A stretch of 64,000 nucleotides of DNA from Carallia brachiata (lineage: Eukaryota; Streptophyta; Magnoliopsida; Malpighiales; Rhizophoraceae). The first letter of the stretch is position 1. Every line of letters begins with the position of its first letter. The stretch covers positions 1,270,487-1,334,486 of the forward strand of contig JADCRB010000055.1 in assembly GCA_021464245.1 (NCBI GenBank). The letters run 5' to 3'. Shown here piece by piece: positions 51,350 to 64,000 of this stretch. Both the position numbers and the translations under genes were made by a program. Below the pieces are notes generated by a model. That model saw only the letters and a program-made list of their open reading frames with translations, was not told the DNA's origin and searched no databases.

Positions 51350-54300
51350 AAAACTTGATAATTTGGTGACTTGGGAATTTGATGATTATGCACAGGAAAT
51401 AAGCGTTTGTCGTTGAGATTATACTATCTCAATTAGAGAATTGAACATTCAAAATCTTGACTAGTTATTTGGAATTGAACATGTACTTCTTAGCACGCCG
51501 CACTCATTTTTGGGAATTGGTATTTTCGATACTTTTACCTTAGGTACTATACAATGTTAAAGTATAGCACGCCCTCAATTTAAATTTAGAATTGAGCTAA
51601 ATGATTATATTTAAAGCAGTATTAAAATAATTACATAATTTACGAAATATTATTTAACAGTTTATTATTATTTTTTTTCAAATTCAGTGCAATGCCTGTA
51701 TGACTTTAGTTCCAACTAAAATATCTCACAAGTATTTCTCCTAAATTTGACATCTTATGAATAATATAGTTATTAGTTACTACAATAAAATGTTTGGTTA
51801 CGCATGGAGCTTAGCCAGAGTTACATGCTTGATCCCATTTTTACAAGTTGTACTTTGATAATCATTTGTAGCTAAAATCTATTTGCAAGAGGTTTAGATT
51901 TTTACCTTTTTTTAAAAAATAAAAATAAAAAAAGTTATTTGTAGGTATATTGATTGTGTTATGGGTTGAGGCTAGCTTTTTCTTATCGACATGTTCATTC
52001 AACTTTCTCCATAGCTAAAATATTTAGTGATTTATGCAAACACAATTCCTTTGTCACATACAATCGTCAAATTAACACCTTGCTTATTTTAAACTATGAA
52101 TAATGACGGCAATGATAAAACTCACCAATCGCCATATTGAAGAAAGGAACGATTAGGAAAGAGTAGTAGCCTTTAGTCAATTTGATGCCTATACCTACAC
52201 CTCTTAATTGTTGGCCGGACCACAATCTCGATGCATATAGATCGTCCATGAGAGATCATGGCTAGATCCAACATCATCATCATTCTTGATTTAATTACAG
52301 TTGAGACTCAAAGAAAATGGTAGGGACTAGGAATGGAGTTTGGGCTAACAGGGGCCACCATGCCAACATTCACACAAACTCTGAGAGAGATGTTCAATGT
52401 GTGTTTTCGTGTGTAACTTTATGGCCGGTCGCTGTTCCATTACGTCACCAATATCTCTCCATTTTTTTAGTCTCTCTTTTTGGTGTCTTCTGCCGTCTTT
52501 TAATACCTTACCTTCTGATCATTGGTCTGTGCCGTTAGTTCATCTGACTTCACCGTCTGCTTCTAATCTCTCTCTCTGTGGACGCTTCAATTTCCTTAGG
52601 ATCGATAGAGAAAGATAGAAAGAAGCTTTATTTGTGCTTCTCTTCTATTGGGTCTCTATCAGTTGCGGGTGGCAGCACAGAGAAGAGATATATAACAACA
52701 GCTTCTATATATCTTGGAGAGAGCCAGCATTTGTGCCACCTTTTTTCCCGCCCAAAATCTTGTCCACCAATTTAGCTGAAACTGACATTGAGAGACAAGG
52801 ATGGTTTGTTGATGTCGAATGCATTAATTAACCCATTTACCTTACACCATACCCTTATACATAGATGATAACAATATTTGGTCATTAATAGGGATTTTGT
52901 TTTAATTTTTTTCCTTCATTAATTTTTCTATTTCCCATATTTTGGTTTCTTATTTAACCCCACTTTTCGATTCTTCTATTCCTCTCTCAGCTTCTCTTTT
53001 GCGCTTTTTTTTGTTTTGGGACAAAAGCTTCTCTTTTGCTAGGTGTGCTATATTCTGTTCCTCGGGATTCAATCCGACAGCTCCGCGCTTCCCGCGGGTG
53101 CAAAAAGTGGCATAGTCTGGGTTCAATTCCCGAGGAGATTTCGTAAAGCACCTTTTTATGTTCTTTTTCCTTGTCTTATTGTTTTGTTTTCTTGTCTAAA
53201 TTGGAGCTTCCTAATTTGGAGTGAAGTTAGCTAGGGCAACCTCCTAGGAGTTTTTGCTTCTTCAGTTCAAAGAAGATTCAATATCTACGCAGATCCGCTG
53301 GTTGTATGGTCTAGAGATCTTGGTTGACCTGTGAGCTCTCTCTCTCTCTCTCTCGATTATCATGGTTTGCTTGTAGGGTTTTACAGATCTACAATAACAA
53401 AGAAAGGTTTTTGCTTCTTTCTTCTATTACTTATGAGAAAAGTGCATTTGTAACTTTTATTTTTACCAATCTAAGAAGGGTTTTTTAATTTTTTCCAATC
53501 TAAGAAGGGTTTAGTGTTTTTTATCCCATATAACACTGCCAATTTGCATTTCATTTTCCTCTTTTTTTTTCATCAATTATATATTCTTGATTTTTTCTCT
53601 TATCCATATAGTGGATGTTTCATCATAAAAGTTGTCTTGCATGATGGTTACGACATGTGAGATGTCTCTTGAAGAAATCATCACGAGACTATTCATATAA
53701 TGGGAAAAACTCTTTCTGTGCAGGATGAAATTTGCATGTGTATGAATTCCATCTTGGATATTTATACACTCTCCTTTATTACATTGACAATTGATATTCA
53801 TCAGCTCCAATACTTTCAGTAATCCGCCCAACCCAAATATAGAATTCCATTATAATTAATTTAATTATCATTCTTTGTTCATTAGTTAAGCAATATACAT
53901 AAATTCATATCATTTAGAAACCCACCATTCGCATTGATAACAATATCATTTATTGTCAGAGAAGTGCCATCACCCATGATCTTTCCCTAAAAATAAACAA
54001 AAATAAGGGAAAAGAGTGAAAGACAGCAACCTAGTTTATTATCGTTAGGTTCCAAAAGAGAGGCTCATTCATCGACATGGGAAAAAAGTAGCCGAAGAAA
54101 TGATAATTTCTTTCACAAGCCGAAAAAGGTTTTATAGATCACGAAAGAAGGCTCCCAAACCGGAAGAACGTGACTCATTTCTAAATTTTATTGACTTCCA
54201 CTAGAATATCCATGTGGACTACACAAAGACACACACAAAAATCTTCAAAGATGCCTACAGAACATTTTGTTTGCATGTTGATGTTTACCTTACAATAAAA

Positions 54301-54784
54301 CTATAAACAGAAAACTAGTATGCTTTTTTGTTTGACAGAAGGCCCCATTTGGCCTTTGGCCTGTGAAAATGTTCTAAGTTAAACGAATTTTTGCTTGGTC
54401 AAAAAAAAAAAAAAAAGGTGCTACGCTTTTCCTCTCTAGTTGCGGTAACATTATCTTTTATTTACAATTTTTCTTTTGTATGGCAATCTACGCAAAAGAA
54501 TCCTTACAGCCAAAATGTTGACATTCTGGAAGATGGTCAAATAGTTGCTTGTATTATACAAGGCAACAAGTGGGAATTATTTTTGCTTTGCTTTCTTTGT
54601 TTTGTGCGGTTATAGATGCAATTAATTTGTAAATCAAATGGAGAAATTTTCAAACAATCTTAACATTGGCATGGTTAGCCATAATTGATTGATAACATGC
54701 ACTAAACCCTTTTTGGTAAAACATACTGATGCAGAATGCTAAATGGATTGCAGGATTCAAGAACATATATAGTAGCAGGAGAAT
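51350..54784. other. Upstream region of the NAC gene with possible 5'-UTR exon
   Basis: 52900-53335 looks like a leader: TTATTTAACCC, CT-rich runs, no long frame, ending CCT|GTGAGCTC (donor-like, 53332), and ATTGCAG|GATTC at 54753 is a good acceptor 31 bases before the ATG. A leader intron of about 1.4 kb is therefore plausible. A hairpin with CCTCGGGA (53060-53067) and TCCCGAGG (53128-53135) lies in it. 54396-54415 has GGTC plus an A run. Confidence 0.3.
52989..53039. mobile_element. Micro-insertion 14: T-run insert between 14-bp repeats
   Basis: AGCTTCTCTTTTGC at 52989-53002 recurs exactly at 53026-53039. The 23-base insert is GC, a T run broken by one G, then GGGACAAA. Confidence 0.65.
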
Positions 54785-56086
54785 ATGAATAATTTTACGC
54801 ATGTTCCTCCTGGTTTTCGCTTCCATCCCACCGATGAAGAACTTGTTGACTACTACCTTAGGAAAAAGGTGAATTCGAGAAGGATTGATCTAGATGTCAT
54901 CAAAGATGTCGACCTCTACAGAATTGAGCCATGGGATCTTCAAGGTACTTAGTTGCACTAACTCGACAAAGATTAATCTTTATGGCCATATATCCCTTTG
55001 GCGAAATCGACAATATGACACTAATTAACCCTTTGTATATCTTGTACCCGTGGACAGAAATATGCAGAATAGGAACAGAAGAACAAAATGAATGGTACTT
55101 TTTTAGCCACAAAGACAAGAAGTACCCCACAGGAACCCGCACAAATAGGGCCACTGCAGCTGGATTCTGGAAAGCAACTGGTAGAGACAAGGCAATTTAT
55201 TCGAAACATGACTTGATTGGAATGAGGAAAACTTTAGTCTTTTATAAAGGTCGTGCTCCGAATGGACAGAAATCAGACTGGATTATGCACGAGTACCGCC
55301 TCGAAACAGATGAAAATGGGACTCCACAGGCAAGTTTTTCGCACCTAAAATAAACAATGTTTTTCTGTATTAAGGTCTAATTTTCATATATTTGCAACTT
55401 GTGGATGCAATATTTGGCTTACAGTCTAATTTGCGTAATTGAAGCAGGAAGAAGGTTGGGTTGTCTGTAGGGTATTCAAGAAAAGAATAACAACTGTTCG
55501 GAAAGTCAGCGAGCATGAATCTAGCTGTTGGTTCGATGATCAAGTCCCATTCATGCATGAACTAGATTCACCTCAGCAAATCTCACACCATGATTCTGCT
55601 TTTAGCCTCCCTTATCCCTGCAAGAAAGAGCTTGGCTTGTCCTATCAAGCTCCTCAAGATCACTTCCTTCATCTCCCACTCTTACAAAGCCCTCAAATGC
55701 TGCAAAGAGCAGCCAATATAGACTGCAACTCCCTTGCTGCATACGGGCTCGACATAAACCAGCAGGCAAGCACTTTGCAATCCTCTTCACTCACACACGA
55801 AGAGAACATTCGACAAACAAATGGACAAATGTTGCCTTCTGTCTACAACATCAATATCAGCGAGCAAGCGGTCGATCAAGTGACAGACTGGAGAGTTCTT
55901 GACAAGTTTGTTGCTTCTCAGCTAAGCCAAGAGGAAGTGCCAAGGGGTGGTATTAACTCAGCCAACAACATCCTCCACACATTGGACCAGACAAACTTGC
56001 TTGTCGAACACTTGCACAAGCAAGAAGAGGTACCGGAAAACGCCTCGACTTCGACCTCCAGTTGTCAAATTGATCTATGGAAGTGA
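54785..56086 (+). CDS. NAC transcription factor, VND (vessel-related) class
   Basis: DNA-binding NAC factor; the VND group switches on xylem vessel and secondary-wall formation (family knowledge). Exons 54785-54944, 55058-55329, 55448-56086; 356 residues. NAC domain residues 7-157: [19 protein letters not shown] (subdomain A), [76 protein letters not shown]. The C-terminal half keeps the LPLLQSP and [17 protein letters not shown] motifs of VND1-6. The N-terminus ([20 protein letters not shown]) and [11 protein letters not shown] part are nearest VND4/5, with VND6-like features, so I leave the exact member open. The second intron has a GC donor: CACAG|GCAAGT, acceptor GAAGCAG. Frame is intact. 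Confidence 0.93.
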
Positions 56087-57575
56087 CATCCTTCATAAAG
56101 TGATGCAACAGTATATAGTATATACTGATCAATGGATGCTCAGTTTGAATTGAAAGGAAAATTATACATGAATTTTAAAGTTTCTTGTACATAATAAAAA
56201 CTGAAACAATGTTGTAACTTTGACTCCTGTTATCCTAGCCTTAAGTTAATACCTCCAAGGTAGTCAGTCAAATGATCATGTTGATTCTAGTAAACGTGAA
56301 ATGTGATTAGGTAATGTGGGTCGTCCGGTGTTGCTATGAGAAATGGAGGTTGCAGCACTTGTTTCATGTAAAGAACATCTTATAATTAAGATATAACCTA
56401 TGGTACGTGTACCAGCCGTTTGTGCTGTGTATGAATCGACTAGGGTGGTCGATGGCAGATGTGTTTGTACTTTGAATTTGATGTAACAACATTAGAATAA
56501 AGCTTGCTTTTTCTTTCAATGACTGTTATGATATCGTTTCCTCTTCATTTCTTATAGCTTTGTTTTGTTCTCTTCTTTAGAAATCATGTGAAGTTTCCTT
56601 TTCATTGCATTCACCCAGCGCGAATCAGGCAATTTTAGGATTATAGATAATTTTGCAACACTAATGCTAAAAGTTGCTATTAATTTCACTGCTAGAGAAG
56701 GATTAGCCAAAACAACAGTGGACCACGAATGTCACCCAAGCATCAAGGAAGGACGATCTGTATCGACCGACCAGAACTTTGATGATGATATCATTGGGAA
56801 TTCTTTGCTGTCAAGATTGGCAAATGCACGTGTGCAAACCTGTTCCAATTTTAAAGCGTAGAAGGCACTCAAAAATCCAATGATTAAGCTAGATAGTGTA
56901 CAACTTATATTAATTCCATCGGCCGTTGGTCTTAAATGAAGCCGAATATTCTTCTGTTATTGAGATTCGCCAAGCCTTCTGCCTGATGCTGATTAAAGTA
57001 ACGATGCAATCCAGACTTTGGCTTGAGAAATACACATTTCGCGACAAGTTAAAAAGTGAATTACCGAGACTGTAGACTGTAAAAGGTACATTGGAGTAAC
57101 ACTCCCCATTAACCATGTGACCCCATATGGTGACAGCTCGAAAATATTGCAACTATATTGTGCATTTTGATTCCCCGGAAAATCAATGCATTTTGGCTAG
57201 TGATTCACGCACTGACCAAATTTTGATATTATTGTCACTGATCAATGCTCCAAAATGCAATTAGCTGCTGTGAATTCAAAGGAACTTGTTTAGCCGGATG
57301 CAATTTTGGGGCCACAGATGGGTTAATTAATCAGCAATCAATATGTAGCTTTGAGTTCAATAAATAAAGAATGATGCTTGTCCAGTGTACTTACAGTTTA
57401 CGGTAGAATGCCCCCAGGAAATTAAACACTAACCAATGTCATGAGCATCTAAAATATTTCTATCAAAACCTCAAGTTGTATAGGTATATCCAGTTGTGTA
57501 ATGCAATCAGTACCAACAGTAATGTTCATTCCACAAAGCCAATACAACCATCGCCGCAAGAACAGCTAGAGAAGC
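56087..57575. other. Intergenic between convergent NAC and SKS genes
   Basis: The NAC (plus) and SKS (minus) genes end facing each other with 1.49 kb between stops. AT-rich 3' flanks, no other gene supported. Confidence 0.5.
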
Positions 57576-60500
57576 TCAGTTTAACACGAAAACTGCCGCA
57601 CAAAGTGCCATCATTAGAGCGAAAAACATCTTCCATTTGCCACTAAGATTTGATATTGCAGCAGAAGTGTTCTGTTCCCTGAAAATAAACGGTGGGTTTA
57701 GCTGTGTCAACAAGAATGGGCACAAAGAGAAGGACTGCAAATAAATAAGAATATCTGATATTTACTTCTGCAAGTATTGGAGAGCACCACAGTATCTGAC
57801 ATTATCTGGAGGAGCCATCTCTGTTTTGCCATTTTCCTCGGGATTGACGATTCTCATATATGTTTCTTGGCCAAGATACCATCTATCCAGGTTTTCTACT
57901 CTAAGGTTCCATACTCCAACATTGTCAAGTGACACAAGGACTGCTGTCCACGCCCCAGGGTAAACCTAAATTCAGAGAACTAATTAATTATTCCTCAATT
58001 TTTGGAAAACTCCCAACTAATCAAGCCATTGATCGGTTGAAAGTCCTAGAAACAAATCTCTTTCCGAATCCAAAAAAAAAAAAAAAACAAATAGATTCAA
58101 AACGCCAATAAAAGGTAGCTATGCATCAACGTGAGTGTATGTAGCAACAATTTGCGACAAACGTAAGGAGCTTTTGGCCTTAATATGACGCCTTTGAGAT
58201 TCATGAATTCCAACATTTTGCAGGCTGCATCTGCTATCTGGATTGAATCAATTTATCACAGAGGGCAAACAGATAAAAATATATTAGTATATGTTTCGCA
58301 ATTAATAAACCAACCTCCACTGTGCAGCGAGAAATGGCATCCCACTTGTTGTATGTACCTCTTTTGCTTCTGTCCACACTCCCCAGTCCATCCTGCATTA
58401 GAAGAAATCATTTAAAAATAAAACAGAATTAATACAATGTTTAGTATTACAAGCAGCAAACAAGAAGTTAAAGAAATATATACTTACGCAACCACAAAAA
58501 AGGAATAACCATCCATGTGAAAACTCTGCATTCTGGTGTCATTGTTCTGCAGTATTACTTCTATGAACCCCTTATATGTAGCATTCATGACAGAGGTGTC
58601 CGTCTGAGGAGGTCTATCAAGTGGCTCATTTGGAAAATCAAGTTTGTAAGCTCCCTTCACATTATGCAAGTCCGCAAGCCTTATCGGCGTATCAGGATTC
58701 ACAAATGATATCCCATTCAATGTTGCCCGTAGTTTCCCACCAATTATAACCGGTGGCAAGCTTCTTATCACATATGTATCAGTGATGTTGATAGTACCAT
58801 AGTGGAAAGATCCCTGCGGATTTGGACGTGCTCCACTTGCAGTTGTATTTTGCCTACTCCATATGAAATTGGAAAACAAAATTAATCGTGACAGTAATTA
58901 CCTGCTAGAGTGGTTGCTAAGGAGAATGCAAAAATTAGTGTGGCTTCATCATTGCATTTGATTAAACATTTTCCAAGTGAAATTAACCTTTATATACTTA
59001 TTGTGCTGTTCTTGTGACATGTAGGATGAAGGGAGCTACAATATTAATCTCCCATTTCTCCCACACTGAAAAATTAGACAAGTCATAGTAAACAAATTTC
59101 CCTTTTTATTTCAGAAGATACTAAGAAAAGGATAACCTTCATCACCATCAAATGAATAAATAATGCATGTAAAAATTATCATGAGCAGACAGAAAATACT
59201 TTCGCTGAAAGCCCAAACAACTAAAAAATAAATGAATAGTGGCACCATAGATCAAGAACTTGAAATTGAAAAAAATAAAATAAAATAACAAAAACTAACC
59301 TGATGGATTTGGGCTGATTCATTGCTGACCACTGGTTATAAATATCACTTGGCGCATCAGGCAAAGGACCCGCTGCTGGTCCTTTTGAATTGGAATAGTG
59401 CAAGATGGCAACACCTGTAACCCTTTGCCAAAGTGATTCATTTACAAACCTTGCACTAGCTACAAGGTAGTAATCACTGGTTGCATTCTGATCCATGGTA
59501 ACCAAGAAAGAATAAGACTGCCCTACATGAATGTCAAAACTAGTGAAATTCTGTTGCACTGTATAATGCCCCTCTGTTTCAACAAGAAGCAGCTTATGTC
59601 CCTGAATCCTGAAGTTTAAACTAGTTGAAGTGCCAACATTGTGCACACGAAACCGATAAGTTTTTCCTGCCAAAAAAAAAATCCATTGCAAATTATAACA
59701 AAGAACAGTTGAATATATAATCCAGGTAATCAACTTGAACCAGGATAAAATGACACAATGCGACTTCAATCAAGGAGTTACATTCATATAATAGAATGAT
59801 ATTCCCACCAGAATCAAAGATGAAACGAGAAATCAAGCTGTACATGATAACAATATATCCACATATTATTGAAAACATGAGATGCCACAAAGTGCAAGAA
59901 AATTCAAATCAAGATTTTGGTTCAATACCACGTTGCAGGTGTGAGAAGAATAATACCTGGATCAACATTGATTGTTTCGTACTGAATACCATCTGGCACA
60001 AGGGTCGTGTTGTATCTGTAAGGACCCTTCCCATTGATTAAAACTCCATCCGGCATGCCAAGGTCTTGTCCTGATTCAAGGGCAGTCTTCAATGCCTTCA
60101 AAAACCAGTAAACATTGAGATTCAGTCACCCAAATTATTGAGCTCAAACACATAATATCAGACCCACAAAAAACGCTAACCGTGTGGTTTCGAGTATACC
60201 AATCACCAATCAAAATCTCAACATCTCCATCTGGCTTTGCAAAAGGTATTGGAATTATATCGCGGTTATTGATGACGAAGGACCAAAGCCACCAGATGCT
60301 CTTTGAAGATTAAGCGATGGAGTGTAGAAGAAGCTGCCAATCTGATCCTTCACTTGGAAATTGTACGTAAAGTGTCGTTTTGGAGGGATTGGACAAGTGG
60401 TTCCAAGTACACCATCCTGCCATGAATTACGACGCATTTGGATTCCAGGCCTGTCAAGACAGCCATCCATCCCAAATTTCTCAAACAGATTGCCATCCCG

Positions 60501-61472
60501 CACGGGAAACACAGAAAGGGATTATTGCAAAATAACCTACCAAGTCATCAGAAAATTTTCATCCAGGTTGTTTTCTACATTAACAACGACATTGTAATTA
60601 GTGGTGGCGTTAATAGGAGGACCAGGAAACATCCCATTAACTGCTATAACCTGCCATCATAAGTTTACAATTGCCATCAATAAGATTTTCAAATCGCAAC
60701 CCACAATCCTAAAGTCAGCCATTGATGTACCACTGTAGGCCGTTCACATCTGATAGTGTAAGAAATTTTACTTTAGAGTCGCAACAGACAAAACCCAAAT
60801 AAATGTTATAAGCACACCCACATGAAACTCTGGTTAATTCCTGAACAATTCAAACCCCCACTATCACCTTCAACAACCGTAAGAATGACCAAGAATTTAA
60901 AAAAAAAAAAAAAAAACTAACAGGAAAACAATCACCGGCGGCCTGTTTTTATACTAATCTATTTGAAAACCTTTAATGATTCCTCAGTCCAAGAAAACGA
61001 ATGTGAATTTCAAATTGAGAGAAAAAAAATATACATACAGATAAATCGTTTATCAACAGCGAGTCAGGAGTCAGGACCTACCTAACCCGCCTTAACAAGA
61101 CTAAAATCCGACCACCCCATATGCATCATTTAATAAAATAAAATAAAATAAAAATAACTAAAAATCCATGTGAAGCAACGGCCTGAAAAAGAGGGTTTAA
61201 AAAAAGGAGTGCATGAACATGAAACAAAATAGGAAAAAAAAAAAAAAGAGCCAAAATTTGTGTAACAATCAGTAAAATCATAAGAAAAGCTCCCAACTTG
61301 TGAAAGAAAAGAGTAGAAAAGGAACCTGTTGAGGGACACCAAGCGGGGAGACAGTAATGTAAGAGAGTTTGAAGTCATAAGAGACAGTTGGGTCTGCTGC
61401 AAAACAGAGGCTTGAAAACAGAGCAATGTGAATCAAAGCAAACACAGAAAACAACAACCGAAACACAGCCAT
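57576..61472 (-). CDS. SKS1: SKU5-similar (SKS) GPI-anchored multicopper-oxidase-like protein, two one-base frameshifts
   Basis: Wall/plasma-membrane glycoprotein of the SKU5/SKS group, which has the multicopper oxidase fold but lacks the copper-binding His set; affects directional growth. Exons: 61326-61472, 60541-60650, 60181-60450, 59957-60095, 59300-59666, 58488-58853, 58315-58392, 57766-57965, 57576-57678. Signal peptide MAVFRLLFSVFALIH; VIAVNGMFPGPPINATTNYN; PGIQMRRNSWQDG; KDQIGSFFYTPSLN; GKTYRFRVHNVGTS; LRATLNGISFVNPDTP; VENLDRWYLGQETYMR; PPDNVRYCGALQ; hydrophobic C-terminus MFFALMMALCAAVFVLN as a GPI signal. About 593 residues after correction (SKU5 about 587). One base is missing in exon 3 near 60278 (AA for AAA) and one in exon 7 near 58362-58365 (TTTT for TTTTT). 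Order next to the PMEI/PPR/UMK genes fits Arabidopsis SKS1. Confidence 0.9.
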
Positions 61473-61687
61473 CGGCAGAACCAGAAAGTTGGGTTCTTGA
61501 CGCTATTGAAATTCAGAACTGATTTTCAGAGCTTAGAGAGGCTTTAATCCAATGAAGCTAAGGGGAAGAGAAGGGGAAGCAGAACATTGAGAGAGTCAGA
61601 GAGCCTGTCTGTTTCTGTGGATACTTTTTCTCGTGCTTGTAAGAAAAAAGAACGTAACTGAAGTCTGACTGTCTGAAAGAAAAGAGC

Positions 61688-61695
61688 TAAATATA
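61688..61695 (-). promoter_or_regulatory. TATA-like box of the SKS gene
   Basis: Minus strand TATATTTA about 216 bases upstream of the ATG at 61472, which would give a leader of roughly 185 bases; a GA/CT-rich leader follows. Position is a guess between several AT-rich sites. Confidence 0.4.
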
Positions 61696-64000
61696 GTCAG
61701 TTTGTGCGTTCAAACTTCAAGAACTGGTTACTGGCTAAGTGGGTTTTTTTTCTTTTTTTCCTTAACATTCTTAGAAATCAAAGATAATATATTATTAAGG
61801 AAATCCCAAAAATTCGTGCAAATGGATTATAACAATGTGTTACTAAAAACCGAAGTTTTTATACACCGTACAATCAACTGATTAAATTATATAATTTAAT
61901 GATTATAATTTATGATAAAAAATTAATATAAAATATATTAATTTTATTAATTTTTTGTTATAAATAATAACTATTTAGTTGTATAATTGAAATAGTTGAT
62001 TATATTATGACTCATCTCTATCAATTTTTTTTTATCCGTATATATTTTGTACAATTCAAAATTTTAAATGCAATGGAATGTGTAAACTACCAACTATTTG
62101 AGTAACTTTTTCATATGAAATCGAAAAAAAAGGAAAGAAAAAAAAAAGAGATGAGAAAAGAATGTAGCAGAAAATCTGGAAATAATAAGATTTTTTTTTT
62201 GAAAGATATTGTTTCCTTTTTGATGTCTTGTGTTTATCGGATTTGGTCGGGTGACAACAAGTGATGGTGACCGGAAAAGAGGCCAGCCAGCAAAGAAATG
62301 CCAAAACATAAGTTTCGGCAACTGGCGCTCGCTAATTCAATTCTTGTTCGCATGAAAAGTCCCGCAACCCGCGGCCGCGGCTTGCTTTTCCTTTTTCTTT
62401 TTCCAAATTTTTTTATTGTTTTCCTTTGTTCCTAACGATCATATTTTTCCAAGCGTGTCAACTACGTGGACCCACACCCCACCTGGATTTTCCAGCCATT
62501 TCTTTCTTTTCTTATTTTTTTCTTACTTTTTTATACCATCATTGACTCTCGTTTCACACTGATCCCCCTGCTGCCTGCCCCCTCCTCGGTCCAAATGAGG
62601 CGTGTGGAACCAAACGGTACAGTTGGTTTCCTTCAGAGAATAAACCCACAAGTACCAAAGAAATACTTTGTCATGGACAGTAGAGAAATGTGATTCCGAC
62701 GTTTTTTATTTTTCCCTTTTTTGACGGGCTAAGACACCAGCTCTATTGAAAGAAAATAATAACTATCTACCACATTTTAGAAAGTAATACAATAATAATA
62801 AAAAATATAAATAAATTATATTTTATTTGATCTCATAAATTAATAACAATGAATATGAAATAAATAACTACTATATTGTTTTCTTATTATTTCCATGTTG
62901 CTTTTGATGTGTTACTATGTAATGGTGTTTTTAATAAAATTCACAGGGGTAACATCTTCACCTGTTCAACACTAGAATAATTTACCATTAGGGTAGTACA
63001 TCTATAAATTAATGGAGAAAAATTTTTATTAATAAGTATTATTGCTCAAAAAAGAATATGGTGGAGCTGTGGACCGAAGTTGTCATATAGTCACACAACA
63101 GCATGAATTGCTAAAATTGGATAAGAGAGAGTATGACTTCTTGTTTGATATGTCATACTCACGAGTATGATAAGCTCGGTCTATAGATGATGCAGATTTT
63201 AGGTTATAGATTTTTTTGGGCAAATCCAATTCAGAAGTAAATAAAAAAATCTAATCATTTTAAAGTTTAAAAAATATATGTTTGTAATTACTGAAAAATG
63301 TGAAAAACATTGCCGTCAAAAAAGAAAGTGTGAAAAACATATTTTTAATCTTTGCATCGTGGCAAATTTCTTAAATGGAGATTGTTCGAAACCCAGTCGG
63401 CAAGTTCTTGGACAGCATAGCTCGGCCTGCAATTTAAAGAACAAAGTTTGGCAGTAATGCGTTGTTAGGCTTTAAGCGAATATCCAATTGTTGTTGATAT
63501 AGGATTAATGTGGATAATGCAGCTTAATCAAGCATAAAGCTGCCAAAGTAAAATGGGCATAGCTGTAGACACGCTGGCAAATTGAGACTTCCGCGGAAAA
63601 ACTTTGGCAGCCTTCTGGGCTGTCTTTTAGTTGCGAGTTTGAAGCTAATGTCTCCTTGTTATATATTTTCATATTTCATGTCAACAATTTCTCATTGCTT
63701 TTGACGTCGCATTGTGGAAAATTATGCATAAAGCCTAATAAAAGCTGGGGGACAAATTCAAAAACAGAGTCGCGTCGATGATACGGAGATGGCGATGACT
63801 TGATGGAGAAGGAAGGGTTTGTATTATCCTTAGCCCTTACTTAATTAGCTTTTAGGAATCTTCCAAAATACTTCTTTAGCAAAAAAGAAAAAAAAAAAAA
63901 CCATATTTTGATAAGGGTCCAGCTAGCTTGGTATCTGTACCGAAGGCAGTAGAATATTGCTTTCTTTTTTTATTTACAAAACTAAAATTTATAGCTACAT
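61696..64000. other. Upstream/intergenic sequence to the right edge
   Basis: SKS promoter region and AT-rich DNA. 62350-62365 contains a GCGGCCGC site. 62718-62727 reads TTTTTTGACGGG without a flanking duplication. No gene is supported. Confidence 0.45.
63299..63340. mobile_element. Micro-insertion 15: CCGTC plus A-run between 12-bp repeats
   Basis: TGTGAAAAACAT at 63299-63310 recurs exactly at 63329-63340. The 18-base insert TGCCGTCAAAAAAGAAAG is the reverse-strand form of T-run plus GAC. Confidence 0.6.

Noticed and set aside
54331..54345. TTTTTTGTTTGACAG as a further micro-insertion
   Set aside because: No flanking direct repeat was found; could also be plain splice-like sequence.
60255..60512. 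Open frame MFPVRDGNLFEKFGMDG... as an SKS exon start
   Set aside because: The part before PGIQMRR is intron; the family requires TW|PGIQ, and the acceptor TTGACAG fits at 60451.

Overview
This is nuclear DNA from a eudicot plant: AT-rich, with long gene-poor gaps, genes split by short GT-AG introns, plant-only gene families, tRNA-derived SINEs and MITEs. The gene content and protein style suggest a rosid (a Citrus-like genome would fit), but the species cannot be fixed from the sequence alone. No rRNA, tRNA gene, CRISPR array or bacterial-type operon was seen.

Layout. 0-0.7 kb: 5' end of an R2R3-MYB gene (minus) running off the left edge. 4.0-9.4 kb: two head-to-tail UMP/CMP-kinase genes with nine exons each and matching splice phases; copy 1 keeps the catalytic motifs but is frameshifted, while copy 2 is open throughout but has lost key catalytic residues. 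11.3-13.0 kb: a PPR protein resembling OTP70, with one clear frameshift. 15.6-16.2 kb and 24.2-24.8 kb: two intronless pectin methylesterase inhibitors (PMEI) pointing in opposite directions. 16-24 kb: repeat-rich, with a ~1 kb purine (GAGA) array, a MITE and a SINE with clear target-site duplications. 29.3-31.0 kb: a six-exon small membrane protein with a Jagunal-like N-terminus (minus). 35.7-38.0 and 41.2-43.4 kb: two tandem pro-region pectin methylesterases; the second has a one-base frameshift. 44-54 kb: gene-poor, with a MITE and an unexplained GC-rich island at 50.64-51.25 kb. 54.8-56.1 kb: a VND-class NAC factor with a GC-AG intron. 57.6-61.5 kb: a nine-exon SKU5/SKS-type GPI-anchored multicopper-oxidase-like protein (minus), with two one-base frameshifts.

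Functionally most genes belong to cell-wall biology: pectin de-esterification (two PMEs), its inhibitors (two PMEIs), a wall glycoprotein (SKS), a xylem-vessel NAC and a MYB of the secondary-wall type. From memory, the UMK - PPR(OTP70) - PMEI - SKS1 series follows Arabidopsis At4g25280 to At4g25240, so this looks like a conserved block enlarged by insertions.

Two window-wide signals stand out. First, about 15 very short insertions (12-50 bp), each built on a T or A run often ending in TTTTGAC (or GTCAAAA), are flanked by 11-15 bp direct repeats that look like target-site duplications. Second, every reading-frame break seen is a small deletion, mostly in a homopolymer, which points to consensus error or shared decay and should be resolved before any gene is called dead.
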